A stretch of DNA of 64,000 nt. It comes from Azoarcus sp. TTM-91 (lineage in GTDB: Bacteria; Pseudomonadota; Gammaproteobacteria; Burkholderiales; Rhodocyclaceae). The notes below the pieces were generated by a model, which was given only the letters and a program-made list of their open reading frames with translations, did not search any database and was not told the origin of the DNA. Location of the stretch: positions 62,001 through 126,000 of the forward strand of contig NZ_WUEI01000003.1 in assembly GCF_012911025.1 (NCBI RefSeq), given 5' to 3'. Within the stretch, counting starts at the first letter, position 1. Each line of letters starts with the position of its first letter. The position numbers were made by a program, and so were the translations under genes. Below are positions 9,595 to 19,629 of the stretch, piece after piece.

Positions 9595-10377
9595 ATGATC
9601 CGCTCACTCTGGACCGCCCGTACCGGGCTGGATGCCCAGCAGACGTCGCTGGACGTGATCTCCCACAACCTGGCCAACGTTTCCACCAACGGCTATAAGC
9701 GCCAGCGCGCGGTGTTCGAGGATCTGCTGTACCAGACGGTGCGCCAGCCCGGTGCCCAGACCACCCAGCAGACCCAGGTTGGCTCCGGCCTGCAGATCGG
9801 TACCGGCGTGCGCCCCATCGCCACCGACCGCCTGTACACCCAGGGCAACCTGCAGCAGACCGGCGGTTCGCTGGACGTGGCGGTGCAGGGCAACGGCTTC
9901 TTCCAGATCACCATGCCGGACGGCACCACTGCCTACACCCGCGACGGCGCTTTCCAACTCGACAACCAGGGCAACGTGGTCACCGCCAGCGGCTACCCGC
10001 TGGCCGACGCCATCAACATTCCGGCCGATACGCTCACCATCACCGTCGGCAAGGATGGCACCGTCAGCGTGCTGCAGGCCGGGCAGACCACGCCGGTGCA
10101 GGTCGGCAACATCCAGCTGGCGATGTTCGTGAATACCGGCGGCCTGCAGAGCGCCGGCGAGAACCTGTTCTACGAAACCGCTTCCAGCGGCGTCGCCACG
10201 CCCACCCAGCCGGGCACCAACGGCGCTGGCGTCATCAACCAGGGCTATGTGGAAACCTCCAACGTCAACGTGGCCGAAGAGCTGGTGAACATGATCGTGA
10301 CCCAGCGCGCCTACGAGATGAATTCCCGCGCCATCCAGACCTCCGACCAGATGCTCGGCCGTCTGACCCAGCTGTAA
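9595..10377 (+). CDS. flgG: Distal rod protein FlgG
   Basis: Distal rod subunit of 260 residues, the standard length. N-terminal [16 protein letters not shown] then [14 protein letters not shown] near 22-36; [13 protein letters not shown] near 84-96; C-terminal [21 protein letters not shown] near 222-242. AGGAG lies 8 bases before the ATG. Confidence 0.96.
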   Translation: MIRSLWTARTGLDAQQTSLDVISHNLANVSTNGYKRQRAVFEDLLYQTVRQPGAQTTQQTQVGSGLQIGTGVRPIATDRLYTQGNLQQTGGSLDVAVQGNGFFQITMPDGTTAYTRDGAFQLDNQGNVVTASGYPLADAINIPADTLTITVGKDGTVSVLQAGQTTPVQVGNIQLAMFVNTGGLQSAGENLFYETASSGVATPTQPGTNGAGVINQGYVETSNVNVAEELVNMIVTQRAYEMNSRAIQTSDQMLGRLTQL

Positions 10378-10390
10378 CAGGAGGGGCATC

Positions 10391-11065
10391 GTGAAAGCCC
10401 TCGCACTCATCGCCACCGCTGCGCTGGCGCTGCTCTCCGGCTGCGCTTCCATCTACCCGACGCCGGCCACCATGGTCCATCAGCCGATGACCGCGCGGCC
10501 GGAGGCGCGGCCGCAGATGGTGAGTGCCAACGGCGCCATCTACCAGCCGGCACAGGTGCGGCCGCTGTTCGAGGACAGGCGGGCGCGCAACATCGGCGAC
10601 GTCATCACCATCAACCTGGTGGAGCGCACCACCGCGACCAAGAACGCCAACGCCAACGCCAGCCGCACCTCCAACCTCACCGGCGGCATCACCGCCAGCA
10701 CCAACATGCCGCTGTCCGGCCTCAACGGTCTGAACGCCACCGCCGGCGTCACCTCCGAATTCACCGGCACCGGCGCGGCGGGAGCCAACAACGTGTTCAA
10801 CGGCACCATCACCGTCACCGTCATCGAGGTGTATCCGAACGGCAATCTGCTGGTGTCCGGCGAGAAACAGGTGGCGATCAACCAGGGCAACGAGTTCATC
10901 CGCTTTTCCGGGGTGATCAATCCCTTCACCGTCACCGGCACAAACACTGTGCAATCCACCCAGGTGGCGGATGCGCGCATCGAGTACCGTGGCAGCGGAT
11001 TCATCGACGAGTCCACCACCATGGGTTGGTTGCAGCGCTTCTTCGGCGTGATCCTGCCCTTCTAA
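10391..11065 (+). CDS. flgH: L-ring lipoprotein FlgH
   Basis: Outer-membrane ring subunit, 224 residues, GTG start (10391) preceded by AGGAGG. A lipoprotein signal ends at LLSGC with the acylated cysteine at residue 18. The ring domain includes the [17 protein letters not shown] stretch near 70 and ends in [13 protein letters not shown]. Thirteen bases after flgG and followed at 16 bases by flgI. Confidence 0.95.
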   Translation: MKALALIATAALALLSGCASIYPTPATMVHQPMTARPEARPQMVSANGAIYQPAQVRPLFEDRRARNIGDVITINLVERTTATKNANANASRTSNLTGGITASTNMPLSGLNGLNATAGVTSEFTGTGAAGANNVFNGTITVTVIEVYPNGNLLVSGEKQVAINQGNEFIRFSGVINPFTVTGTNTVQSTQVADARIEYRGSGFIDESTTMGWLQRFFGVILPF

Positions 11066-11081
11066 AGCGGAGACGACGTTC

Positions 11082-12218
11082 ATGCGCAGCCCCACACTTC
11101 CCGCCCTCCTGCTGGCGCTTGCCCTCGGCCTGCCGGCTGCGCCGATGCTGGCTGCCACCCCGGCGGTCACCGGCGCGGCGGAACGCATCAAGGATCTGGC
11201 CTCCATCGCCGGCGTGCGCGATAACCAGCTCATCGGCTACGGCCTGGTGGTCGGCCTGGATGGCAGCGGCGACCAGACCACGCAGACGCCCTTCACCGTG
11301 CAGAGCATCTCCAACATGCTGGGCAACATGGGCGTCACCCTGCCCCCCGGCACCAACCTGCAGCTGAAGAACGTGGCCGCGGTCATGGTCACTGCCACGC
11401 TGCCGGCCTTCGCCCGGCCGGGGCAGCAGATCGACGTCACCGTCTCCTCCATGGGCAACGCCAAGAGCCTGCGCGGCGGCACGCTGGTGATGACGCCGCT
11501 GAAGGGCGTGGATGGCCAGGTCTATGCGATGGCACAAGGCAACATGGTGGTCGGCGGCGCGGGCGCGCAGGCCGGCGGCGGCGCCTCGCAGACCATCAAC
11601 CACCTGTCGGCCGGCCGGGTGCCCGGTGGCGCCACGGTGGAGCGCGCGGTGCCCACCGCGGTGGGGCAGGGCGACTATGTGATGGTGGAGCTGAACGACA
11701 CCGACTTCGGCACCGCCCGCCGGGTGGTGGATGCGATCAACATCGCCTCGCCCGGCAGCGCCGAAGCGCTGGATGGCCGCAGCATCCGGGTGCGGGCGCC
11801 GCAGGACAGCTCGGCGCGGGTGGCCTTCATCGGCCAGCTGGAGAACCTCACGGTGACGCCGGCGCTGCAGGCGGCCAAGGTAATCGTGAATTCCCGCACC
11901 GGCTCCATCGTGATGAACCAGCGGGTAACGCTGCAGAACTGCGCGGTGGCCCACGGCAACCTCACCGTCACGGTGAACAACGAGAACCAGGTGAGCCAGC
12001 CGAACGCGCTGGCGGGCGGCCAGACTACGGTAACCCAGCAGGGCCAGGTGGGCATCCAGCAGGATCCCGGCACGCTGTTCAACGTGCGCGCCGGTACCAA
12101 TCTCGCCGACGTGGTCAAGGCGTTGAACGCGCTCGGCGCCAAGCCGATGGACCTGGTCAGCATCCTGCAGGCGATGAAATCCGCTGGCGCGCTGCGGGCG
12201 GAACTCGAGGTGATCTGA
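11082..12218 (+). CDS. flgI: P-ring protein FlgI
   Basis: Periplasmic P-ring subunit, 378 residues. Sec signal peptide at residues 1-23 (cleavage near MLA-ATPAV). The conserved [20 protein letters not shown] follows, then [15 protein letters not shown] and the [18 protein letters not shown] motif near 124-141. Its assembly depends on FlgA (4822-5520). Confidence 0.96.
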   Translation: MRSPTLPALLLALALGLPAAPMLAATPAVTGAAERIKDLASIAGVRDNQLIGYGLVVGLDGSGDQTTQTPFTVQSISNMLGNMGVTLPPGTNLQLKNVAAVMVTATLPAFARPGQQIDVTVSSMGNAKSLRGGTLVMTPLKGVDGQVYAMAQGNMVVGGAGAQAGGGASQTINHLSAGRVPGGATVERAVPTAVGQGDYVMVELNDTDFGTARRVVDAINIASPGSAEALDGRSIRVRAPQDSSARVAFIGQLENLTVTPALQAAKVIVNSRTGSIVMNQRVTLQNCAVAHGNLTVTVNNENQVSQPNALAGGQTTVTQQGQVGIQQDPGTLFNVRAGTNLADVVKALNALGAKPMDLVSILQAMKSAGALRAELEVI

Positions 12219-12219
12219 G

Positions 12220-13233
12220 GTGAGCGTCGGCCAGCTCAACGCGATGGACCCCAACTCGTTCAACGAGTTGAAGCGGCTCGCGCGTGAGAAGCCGGACTCG
12301 CCGGAAACCCTGCGCGCCGCTGCCAAGCAGTTCGAGGCGCTGTTCCTGCAGATGGCCCTGAAGGCGATGCGCGACGCCACGCCCAAGGACGGCATGTTCG
12401 ACAGCGAGCAGACGCGCATGTACCAGAGCATGCTCGACCAGCAGCTGGCGCTGGAAATGGCCCAGGGCCGCGGCACCGGCCTGTCCGACGCCATCTACCG
12501 CCAGCTCGGCGGCAAGACGGAACTGCCGGGCAATGTCATCCAGCCGCTGAACGCCGGCAAGGAAGAGAACACCGGCTTCGACATCGGCAATGTGATCCGC
12601 CGGCCGGCGGCAATTAATGCCGCCAGCTCCGCCACCGCCGCGCTGAGCAAGGCGCAAGAGGCCTTTGCCGCCATCTACGGCGACGACGGCGAGGCCAGCG
12701 CGCTCGCCAGCCGGCTGGAGGTCGCCATCCAGGGCGCACGCGAGGCTGGTGGCCAAGCTTCGTCCCGCGCCCGCGCTTTCGTCGACGAAGTCTGGCCGCA
12801 TGCGGTGGAGGCGGGCCGCGCCACCGGCATCCCGCCGCAGTTCCTGGTGGCCCAGGCGGCGCTTGAAACCGGCTGGGGCGAGAAGGTGCTGCGCGACAAG
12901 GACGGCTCTTCCAGCTACAACCTGTTCAACATCAAGGCCGGCTCCAGCTGGAGCGGCGATACCGTGGCCCGTGACGTCACCGAGTACAGCGGTGGTGGCG
13001 CCTACACCGAGCGCGCCCGTTTCCGCAGCTACGACTCCTACGCCGACTCCTTCCGCGACTACGCCAACCTGCTCGCCGGCAGTTCCCGCTACGCCGGCGT
13101 GCTGGGCCAGACCGACGCCGCCTCCTTCGCCCGCAGCCTGCAGCAGGCCGGCTACGCTACCGACCCGATGTACGCGGACAAGCTCACCCGCGTCATCCGC
13201 GGCACCACGCTGCGCACCGCGCTGGCCGGCTGA
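12220..13233 (+). CDS. flgJ: Rod-cap protein and peptidoglycan hydrolase FlgJ
   Basis: Bifunctional protein of 337 residues that caps the rod and cuts the cell wall to let it through. GTG start one base after the flgI stop codon. The N-terminal rod-binding domain is at about 25-100 (AAKQFEALFLQMALKAMRD). The C-terminal glycosidase family 73 domain is at about 180-335: FLVAQAALETGWGEKVL contains the catalytic glutamate, followed by YNLFNIKAGSSW. The two-domain form is typical of beta- and gammaproteobacteria. Confidence 0.95.
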   Translation: MSVGQLNAMDPNSFNELKRLAREKPDSPETLRAAAKQFEALFLQMALKAMRDATPKDGMFDSEQTRMYQSMLDQQLALEMAQGRGTGLSDAIYRQLGGKTELPGNVIQPLNAGKEENTGFDIGNVIRRPAAINAASSATAALSKAQEAFAAIYGDDGEASALASRLEVAIQGAREAGGQASSRARAFVDEVWPHAVEAGRATGIPPQFLVAQAALETGWGEKVLRDKDGSSSYNLFNIKAGSSWSGDTVARDVTEYSGGGAYTERARFRSYDSYADSFRDYANLLAGSSRYAGVLGQTDAASFARSLQQAGYATDPMYADKLTRVIRGTTLRTALAG

Positions 13234-13340
13234 GCCCCGGCGCCTGGCTGGTCTTGCCGCCGCGGCGGCGCGTTTCCACCCCTCGGCCTTCCTCGTCCGC
13301 ATCCGCCCTCGCCAGCCGGCGGATTTTGCCGTTTTTGCCC

Positions 13341-13356
13341 TGGCAAGCATCTTGCA
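13341..13356 (+). promoter_or_regulatory. Sigma-54 promoter of flgKL
   Basis: TGGCAAGCATCTTGCA matches TGGCACG-N4-TTGCA at every position but one, with GG and GC ten bases apart. Start expected near 13367, 27 bases before flgK. It lies in the 160-base gap after flgJ, making flgKL and the lipoprotein gene a separately controlled unit. Confidence 0.87.
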
Positions 13357-13393
13357 GTAATGGGGCAAAACCCAGCGAATCGAGGTAGTTCCC

Positions 13394-15388
13394 ATGGCAG
13401 GCTTGCTCAACATCGGTCTCACCGGCCTCAACGCCGCGCAGGCACAGCTGCTGACCACCGGCCATAACATCTCCAATGCGGACGTGGACGGCTATCACCG
13501 CCAGACGGTGATCCAGACCACCAACAATCCGCTCTACACCGGCGTCGGCTTCTTCGGCCAGGGCACCCAGGTTGCGGCGGTCACCCGGGCCTACAACCAG
13601 TATCTGGAAAACCAGGTCAAGAACAGCGAGACCAAGGTCGCCCAATACTCGGCGTACAACGACCAGATCTCGCAGATCAACAACCTGCTGGCCGACTCCA
13701 CCTCCGGCCTGTCGCCGGCGCTGCAGGACTTTTTTGCCGGTGTGCAGGAAGTTGCGTCCAATCCCACCAGCGTGGCCTCGCGCCAGTCGCTGATCTCCAC
13801 CGCGCAGGCGCTGGCGGCCCGCTTCCAGACCCTGGACGCCCGCATCTCCGAAGTCCGCCAGGGCACCGAGAGCGAGATCGTGTCCACCGTCGAGCAGGCG
13901 AACATGTACGCCAAGGCGATCGCGGACATGAACCAGCGCATCACCCTGGCCCAGGTGAGCGGCCCCAATATTGCCGCCAATGACCTGCTGGACCAGCGCG
14001 ACCAGTTGATCGCCGAACTGAACAAGCTGGTTTCCGTGAGCACGGTGACCGAGAGCGACGGCTCCGTCAGCATCTTCGTCGGCTCCGGCCAGGCACTGGT
14101 CGCTGGCGGCACGGTGACCCAGCTCGCCGCGGTGCCCGATCCCAACGACCCGCAGCGCAATGCCATCGCCCTGGTGTCGGACAACGGCATCGCCAATATC
14201 CTGCCGGAGCGCCTGCTCAGCGGCGGCACGCTGGGCGGCCTGCTCACCTTCCGCAGCGAGACCCTGGATACCGCCCAGAACACCCTGGGCCTGATCGCGC
14301 TCGGCATCGCCGAAACGGTGAATGCCCAGCAGGCGCTCGGTATCGACCTCGACGGTGTGCTCGGCGGCGAGTTCTTCAAGAGCCCGACGCCGGCGCTGAC
14401 GCCGGCCATCAACACCGTTTCGGTGTCGGTGGAGAACGTCTCCCAGCTCACCGCCGCCGACTACGTGCTGAAGTACGACGGCACCAACTACACGCTGAGG
14501 ACTACCGGCGGCGTCAACATTCCGCTGACCTTGCAGGCCGATGGCAGCTACAGCGGCGGCGGGCTCAACATCAACATCACCGATCCGTCGGAAATCCCCT
14601 CCGACGGCCTGCTGATCCAGCCTACCCGCTACGCCGCGCGCGACATCGCCGTCGCCATCACCGACCCGCGCAAGGTTGCCGCCGGCGACCCGGTCAGCGT
14701 GTCGCCCGGCAACTACACCGGCACCGTCAGCGAGCGCATCACCAATGTGAAGACCACCTCGGTGGCCGGGCTGGACAGCAGCGGCGACGGCGTGGCCGAC
14801 TTCGCGCCCATCACCCTGAGCTTCGACTCCGCCACCAACACCTTCACCGCCTCCAGCGGCACGCTGGAGCGCTACGACAGCAGCACCGGCACCTGGGTGA
14901 CCAGCGGCGCCTACAACCCCTCCACCGACAGCGCCGGGGCGAAGTTCCGCATTACCGGCGGCACCGCGCCGGACACCTACACCTTCGAGTTCACCGCCGT
15001 CGGCGCCTGGACCAACGGCGAGTCGCTGTCCTTCAGCCCCACCCAGGCCGGCACCGCCGACAACCGCAACGCGGTCGCCATGGGCGCGCTGCAGACCACC
15101 AAGCTGATGCTGGCCGGCAGCAACGGCGAATCCACCGCCACCTTGCAGTCGGTGTATGCGCAGATGGTGACCCAGGTCGGCAACAAGGCGCGGGAAGTGC
15201 AAGTGAATCTCAAGGCGCAGGAATCGCTGCTGGCCCAGGCCGCCGATGCGCGGGATTCGCTCTCCGGGGTCAACCTGGATGAAGAGGCGGCCAACCTGAT
15301 CCGCTACCAGCAGGCTTACCAGGCCTCGGCCAAGGTGATGTCGGTGGCCCAGACCTTGTTCGACGAAGTGCTGTCGATCGCGCGCTAA
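13394..15388 (+). CDS. flgK: Hook-filament junction protein FlgK (HAP1)
   Basis: First junction protein between hook and filament, 664 residues; longer than the roughly 550 of Salmonella because of an enlarged central domain. N-terminal axial motif (LTTGHNISNADVDGYHRQ near 18-35) and C-terminal motif SGVNLDEEAANLIRYQQAYQ near 622-641 are both present. FlgN (3898-4389) is its probable chaperone. Confidence 0.95.
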   Translation: MAGLLNIGLTGLNAAQAQLLTTGHNISNADVDGYHRQTVIQTTNNPLYTGVGFFGQGTQVAAVTRAYNQYLENQVKNSETKVAQYSAYNDQISQINNLLADSTSGLSPALQDFFAGVQEVASNPTSVASRQSLISTAQALAARFQTLDARISEVRQGTESEIVSTVEQANMYAKAIADMNQRITLAQVSGPNIAANDLLDQRDQLIAELNKLVSVSTVTESDGSVSIFVGSGQALVAGGTVTQLAAVPDPNDPQRNAIALVSDNGIANILPERLLSGGTLGGLLTFRSETLDTAQNTLGLIALGIAETVNAQQALGIDLDGVLGGEFFKSPTPALTPAINTVSVSVENVSQLTAADYVLKYDGTNYTLRTTGGVNIPLTLQADGSYSGGGLNINITDPSEIPSDGLLIQPTRYAARDIAVAITDPRKVAAGDPVSVSPGNYTGTVSERITNVKTTSVAGLDSSGDGVADFAPITLSFDSATNTFTASSGTLERYDSSTGTWVTSGAYNPSTDSAGAKFRITGGTAPDTYTFEFTAVGAWTNGESLSFSPTQAGTADNRNAVAMGALQTTKLMLAGSNGESTATLQSVYAQMVTQVGNKAREVQVNLKAQESLLAQAADARDSLSGVNLDEEAANLIRYQQAYQASAKVMSVAQTLFDEVLSIAR

Positions 15389-15402
15389 GGAGAGAAGTCA
15401 TC

Positions 15403-16644
15403 ATGCGCATCTCGACCAACATGATCTACGACAAGGGCGTCGGTTCCATGCAACGGCAATGGAGCGACCTCCTGCACACCCAGCAGCAGCTTTCCACCGG
15501 CCGCCGGGTGCTGACCCCCGCAGACGACCCCATCGCCGCCTCCCGCGCGCTGGAGATCGGCCAGTCCCAGGGCGTGAACAGCCAGTTCATGACCAACACC
15601 GGCTATGCCGAAGACCGCCTGAAGCTGCTGGAGAACAAGCTCACCGGGGTGGACGACACGCTGCAGTACATCCGCGAAAAGACCGTGGCCGCCGGCAACG
15701 GCATCTACAAGGAAGAGGACCTGGGCTACCTGGCCACCGACCTGCGTGCCCAGTTCGACAGCCTGCTGGCGCTGGCGAACAGCCAGGACGGTACTGGCGA
15801 CTACCTGTTTTCCGGCTACCGCTCCAACGTCCAGCCCTTCAGCGGCAGCGTCGCCGGGGTGAGCTACGCTGGCGACTACGGCACCCAGACCATACAGGTC
15901 TCCGCCTCGCGCTACATGCCTGTGAGCCTGCCCGGTTCGGACATCTTCACCGCCACCCGGGAAGTGAACGACGACCTCGTCGCCGCCCTGACCGGCGAAC
16001 ACACCGATGGCACCGCCAACACCGGCGACGCCAGCCTCACCGGCACCCTCGCACCGCTCGCCGATGGCTCCATCGACATGGACAAGCTGGGTCGCCGTTA
16101 CGAGATCGTCTACAACGATCCCGCCGGCTACGACGTCTATGAATACGAGCCCGGCAACCCGGACCGCGTCACCATAGCCACCGGCCTGACCGACCTGACC
16201 AGCCTGGCGGATCCGACCTCGGCCAACTATATCGGGGTGAACCTGGCGGTGAGCGGCACGCCGGGCGACGGCGACCGCTTCGAGGTCTTCGTGTCGTCGA
16301 ACAACATGTTCGACAACCTCGGCCTGCTGATCGACTCCATGGAGCGGCCGGGGCCCTCCGGCATGGCCGGCGGCGCGGTGGCGGTCGGGCTGGACAACCT
16401 GGATGGCGCCCTCGAGAACATCCTCAAGGTGCGCGCCCAGGTCGGCTCCCAGTTGACCGAGACCGAGAGCCTGCAAAGCCTCGGCAGCGACCTCAACCTG
16501 CAGTACTCGGAGGTGATCTCCGGCCTGGTGGATGTGGACTACGTGGATGCGATCTCCCGCCTCTCGCAGCAGCAAACCTACCTGCAGGCGGCGCAGCAAT
16601 CCTTCATGCGGGTCTCCAACCTGTCGTTGTTCAACTACTTGTAA
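15403..16644 (+). CDS. flgL: Hook-filament junction protein FlgL (HAP3)
   Basis: Second junction protein, 413 residues, flagellin-like at both ends. N-terminal MRISTNMIYDKGVGSMQRQW, then LSTGRRVLTPADDPIAASRAL near 30-50. The C-terminal helix reads YLQAAQQSFMRVSNLSLFNYL. Fourteen bases after flgK with AGGAG before the ATG. Expected client of FlgN. Confidence 0.95.
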   Translation: MRISTNMIYDKGVGSMQRQWSDLLHTQQQLSTGRRVLTPADDPIAASRALEIGQSQGVNSQFMTNTGYAEDRLKLLENKLTGVDDTLQYIREKTVAAGNGIYKEEDLGYLATDLRAQFDSLLALANSQDGTGDYLFSGYRSNVQPFSGSVAGVSYAGDYGTQTIQVSASRYMPVSLPGSDIFTATREVNDDLVAALTGEHTDGTANTGDASLTGTLAPLADGSIDMDKLGRRYEIVYNDPAGYDVYEYEPGNPDRVTIATGLTDLTSLADPTSANYIGVNLAVSGTPGDGDRFEVFVSSNNMFDNLGLLIDSMERPGPSGMAGGAVAVGLDNLDGALENILKVRAQVGSQLTETESLQSLGSDLNLQYSEVISGLVDVDYVDAISRLSQQQTYLQAAQQSFMRVSNLSLFNYL

Positions 16645-16654
16645 GAGGGCGACG

Positions 16655-17191
16655 ATGGACAGGGCAAAGGAGAAGGTGGGCGTTGGCCGGCCGGTGCTCG
16701 CGGCGCTGGCTGCGCTACTGCTGGGGGGCTGCGCCAGCGTCGAGGAGTATGTGGACAACTTCGACGCGGAAAGGGCCAAGCAGCAGACCGCCGACGCGGT
16801 GCGGGACTACGGCGGCATCGCCGCCGGCACGGTGGGCGGCTACATGATGGCCCGGCAGAGCGGCTACTTCAAACCGGAGTTCATTGCCGGCGCGCTGGTC
16901 GCCTACGCCATCTACGATCCCTTCTCGCCGACCTGGGAAGTGCGCGCCGCGCCCATGGGCGAGGACGTGGTCCGCTTCGACCTGGCGATGAAGCGGCTGG
17001 TGACCGGCGGCGAGGGCGAGGCGCGCCAGGTGCTGATGCGCAACGCCCGCCAGGTGGCCCAGGAGGGCGGCTACGCCGGCTTCGACATCCTGCGCTACGA
17101 AGAGGGCATAGAGTCGACGCGGCCCTTCGCCCATCGCGTCGCCAGCGCCGAGATCCGCCTGGTGAAATCCCGCCAGTTCCCAGAGTTCTAG
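16655..17191 (+). CDS. Predicted outer-membrane lipoprotein of unknown function after flgL
   Basis: A 178-residue protein whose N-terminus (MDRAKEKVGVGRPVLAALAA) is a lipoprotein signal ending LLLGGC, acylated cysteine at residue 26. A short hydrophobic glycine-rich stretch follows near 55-70 and 78-90 (GGIAAGTVGGYMM; FIAGALVAYAIYDPF). I recognise no named family. It starts 10 bases after flgL, so it should be made with FlgKL under the sigma-54 site at 13341, and it converges on fliR with only 23 bases between. An envelope role linked to the flagellum is possible but is inferred from position only. Confidence 0.75.
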   Translation: MDRAKEKVGVGRPVLAALAALLLGGCASVEEYVDNFDAERAKQQTADAVRDYGGIAAGTVGGYMMARQSGYFKPEFIAGALVAYAIYDPFSPTWEVRAAPMGEDVVRFDLAMKRLVTGGEGEARQVLMRNARQVAQEGGYAGFDILRYEEGIESTRPFAHRVASAEIRLVKSRQFPEF

Positions 17192-17214
17192 GCCGCCAGC
17201 CGCTGGCCGCAGCC

Positions 17215-18009
17215 TCAGCGGGGGAGGGGGGCGAGTGCGGTGAGCATGCGGGCGATGTTGTCCAGGCTGTGCTCGAACATGCTCTGCACCACCGGCGCGA
17301 AGCTCGCCATCACCAGCGAGACGCCGAGGAAACCGGCGGCCAGCGTGATCGGGAAGCCGATGGCGAAGAGGTTCAGCTGCGGTGCCGCCCGGGTCAGGAT
17401 GCCCATGGCGATGTTGGCCACGAGCAGCATGGCGACCACTGGCAGGGACAGCAGCAGGCCGGCGGAAAAGATGCTCGCGCCCATGCGGGCGATGGTGCCC
17501 CAGCCTTCGGCGCGCAGCGGCTCCACCCCGACCGGCAGCCATTCGAAGCTGCTGACCAGCACATGGATGAGCAGCAAGTGGCCGTCCAGCGCGAGGAAGA
17601 GCAGGGTGGCGACCAGGGTGAGGAAATCCGACAGCACCGCGGTCTGGCCGCCGGCGTCCGGGTCGAAGAAGAGGGCGAAGGACAGGCCCATCTGCATGCC
17701 GATCAGCGAGCCGGCCATGTCCACCGCGGCGAACACCAGCCGCACCACGAAGCCGATGGCGATGCCGATGAACATCTGCTGGATCATGATCAGCAGGCCC
17801 ACACCGGAGCCCGGCGGCACCTCCGGCATCGGCGGCAAGGTCGGCAGCAACGCAAGCGAGATGCCCAGCCCTATGCCCAGCCGCACCTGCGCCGGAGCGC
17901 CGCGGTTGCCGAAGATGGGCGCGGTCGCGAACAGGCCCAGCAGCCGTGCCAGCGGAAACATGAAGGCCGCCAGCCAGGCATCCAGCTGGGCGGAGGTGAC
18001 GCTGAGCAT
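17215..18009 (-). CDS. fliR: Flagellar export gate protein FliR
   Basis: Inner-membrane subunit of the FliPQR export gate, 264 residues with about six hydrophobic segments (for example FMFPLARLLGLFATAPIFG near 16-34 and GLLLSLPVVAMLLVANIAMGIL near 178-199). Last gene of the minus-strand fli run, seven bases after fliQ. Confidence 0.94.
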   Translation of the reverse strand: MLSVTSAQLDAWLAAFMFPLARLLGLFATAPIFGNRGAPAQVRLGIGLGISLALLPTLPPMPEVPPGSGVGLLIMIQQMFIGIAIGFVVRLVFAAVDMAGSLIGMQMGLSFALFFDPDAGGQTAVLSDFLTLVATLLFLALDGHLLLIHVLVSSFEWLPVGVEPLRAEGWGTIARMGASIFSAGLLLSLPVVAMLLVANIAMGILTRAAPQLNLFAIGFPITLAAGFLGVSLVMASFAPVVQSMFEHSLDNIARMLTALAPLPR

Positions 18010-18016
18010 GGAGGCT

Positions 18017-18286
18017 TCAGCCGATCATGTGCGGTATCGATTCGAACAGCCGGCGCATGAAGTCGGTGAGCTGGGTCAGCATCCACGGCCCGGCTGCCAC
18101 CAGGGTGACGAACATGACGACCACCTTGGGGACGAAGGAGAGCGTCATCTCGTTGATCTGGGTTGCCGCCTGGAAGATGCTGATGATGAGGCCGGTGATC
18201 AGCGCGGCGAGGAATAGCGGCGCCGAGATCAGCAGCGTCACTTCGATGGCCTGGCGGCCGAGGTCGATCACGGTAGTCGGAGTCAT
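18017..18286 (-). CDS. fliQ: Flagellar export gate protein FliQ
   Basis: An 89-residue protein with two transmembrane helices (ISAPLFLAALITGLIISIFQ near 21-40 and VVMFVTLVAAGPWMLTQL near 53-70). Size and motif AATQINEMTLSFVPK between the helices are those of FliQ. Confidence 0.95.
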   Translation of the reverse strand: MTPTTVIDLGRQAIEVTLLISAPLFLAALITGLIISIFQAATQINEMTLSFVPKVVVMFVTLVAAGPWMLTQLTDFMRRLFESIPHMIG

Positions 18287-18307
18287 GGAATTCCTCGCGT
18301 GCCGTGC

Positions 18308-19081
18308 TCAGACGGCGAAACTCTGCACCAGCGAGCCGATCATCAGCGTCCAGCCGTCCACCAGCACGAACAGCATGATCTTGAAGGGCAGGGAAACGAT
18401 CACCGGCGACATCATCATCATGCCCATCGACATCAGCACCGAGGCCACGACCATGTCGATGATGATGAAGGGGATGAAGACGATGAAGCCGATCTGGAAG
18501 GCGGTCTTCAACTCGGAGGTGACGAAGGCGGGGATCAGCACCCGCATCGGCAGGTCTTCAGCTTTTTCCACCGGCTCTATCTTGGCCAGGCCGGAGAAAA
18601 GATCCAGGTCGGGCCCGCGTACCTGCTTGAGCATGAAGGCCTTGACCGGCACCGAGGCGCGCTCCATCGCCTGCTCCATGCCGATGCGGCCTTCCGACAT
18701 CGGCAGGTAGGCCTCGGTGTAGACCCGGTCCGCCACCGGCGACATGATGAAGAAGGTGAGGAACAACGCCAGCCCCAGCATCACTTGGTTGGGCGGCGAG
18801 GTCTGGGTGCCCATGGCCTGCCGCAGCAGGGAGAAGACGATGATGATGCGGGTGAAGCTGGTCATCATCAGCACCATCGCCGGAATGAAGCTCAGCAGGG
18901 TGAGCAGCACCAGCGTCTGTATGGTGAGGCTGTAGGTGGTGCCCCCGCCGCTGCCCGGCGTGGTGGTGACCGCCGGCAGCACCGGCGCCACCGGCAGGGT
19001 GGGCGATTGCGCAAGCGCCATGCCGGCGCCGGCCAGCAGCGCGATACCAGCGCCGAGGCGGATCAGGCGTTCAACCCGCAT
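18308..19081 (-). CDS. fliP: Flagellar export gate protein FliP
   Basis: A 257-residue gate subunit with a cleavable signal peptide (cleavage near ALA-QS) and four membrane segments. Conserved motifs: [20 protein letters not shown] near 68-87 and the C-terminal [19 protein letters not shown] near 203-221. It begins 11 bases inside the end of fliO. Confidence 0.96.
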   Translation of the reverse strand: MRVERLIRLGAGIALLAGAGMALAQSPTLPVAPVLPAVTTTPGSGGGTTYSLTIQTLVLLTLLSFIPAMVLMMTSFTRIIIVFSLLRQAMGTQTSPPNQVMLGLALFLTFFIMSPVADRVYTEAYLPMSEGRIGMEQAMERASVPVKAFMLKQVRGPDLDLFSGLAKIEPVEKAEDLPMRVLIPAFVTSELKTAFQIGFIVFIPFIIIDMVVASVLMSMGMMMMSPVIVSLPFKIMLFVLVDGWTLMIGSLVQSFAV

Positions 19082-19532
19082 TGCGGCCCCGCTCCAGCGA
19101 TTGTTTCAGCCAGCCGGCAAAGTCCTTGCCGGCAAAAGCGGCCGGTCCGCCGGCAGCGGCGGGTGGCAACTCGTCCTTGTCCATCACATGCAGGGTGCGC
19201 ACATTGCCGGGCGCCACGCCCAGCACCAGTACCTTTTCACCCAGCTCCACCAGTACCACCCGCTCGCGCGGGCCAACCGGGGCTGCGCCCAGCACCTTCA
19301 GCGCGGCGGCGCTGCCGCGTGGCGCGCCCAGCCGCTTGATGAGCCACAGGCAGACGACGAGCAGGGCAATGACGATGACGAGGCCGAAAATCATCTGGCC
19401 CACGTTGGAGGCCAGGTCCGCCGTGGGCAGCGGGGCGGGGGCCGGCAGCGCAGGATCGGCCGCGACGGCCGGCAGGGCCATGCCCGACACGGCGGGCAGG
19501 GCGAGCAACTGGAGTGAGGTAAGGAGGCGCAC
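19071..19532 (-). CDS. fliO: Flagellar assembly protein FliO
   Basis: A 153-residue protein that helps FliP assemble. It has an N-terminal hydrophobic signal-like segment, a proline-rich stretch, and one clear membrane helix ([19 protein letters not shown] near 46-64). The C-terminal domain includes [23 protein letters not shown]. Start is uncertain: the GTG at 19530-19532 has no clear ribosome-binding site, and no better start is available upstream. It follows a 234-base structured gap after fliN, which is unusual within this operon. Confidence 0.88.
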   Translation of the reverse strand: MRLLTSLQLLALPAVSGMALPAVAADPALPAPAPLPTADLASNVGQMIFGLVIVIALLVVCLWLIKRLGAPRGSAAALKVLGAAPVGPRERVVLVELGEKVLVLGVAPGNVRTLHVMDKDELPPAAAGGPAAFAGKDFAGWLKQSLERGRNAG

Positions 19533-19568
19533 GGGACGAGGATAGGCTACCGACGTGGCTAGCCTAAT

Positions 19569-19589
19569 CCTGCGCCCTCATGGCGCAGG
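19569..19589. repeat. Inverted repeat 1 in the fliN-fliO gap
   Basis: CCTGCGCC at 19569-19576 and GGCGCAGG at 19582-19589 are perfect 8-base arms round a 5-base loop. It lies in the non-coding gap between fliN and fliO, 40 bases from fliO, and would form in the fliMNOPQR transcript. Confidence 0.7.
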
Positions 19590-19596
19590 CAGCGAT

Positions 19597-19629
19597 AAAG
19601 CGGGGAAAAGCCCGACTATTCCCCGCTTT
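19597..19629. repeat. Inverted repeat 2 in the fliN-fliO gap
   Basis: Perfect 11-base arms AAAGCGGGGAA (19597-19607) and TTCCCCGCTTT (19619-19629) round an 11-base loop. Read on the minus strand the stem ends CTTT with no longer U run, so it could act as a partial terminator, an RNA stabiliser or a protein site. A third, 7-base inverted repeat (TAGGCTA / TAGCCTA) lies close by at about 19545-19566. Confidence 0.72.

Noticed and set aside
13193..15202. 669-codon open frame on the minus strand opposite flgK
   Set aside because: Antisense shadow in GC-rich coding DNA; Gly/Val/Arg/His-rich composition without motifs, while flgK on the other strand is clear.
17192..17214. Terminator between the lipoprotein gene and fliR
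   Set aside because: Only a 5-base stem (GCCAG/CTGGC) with no T run.
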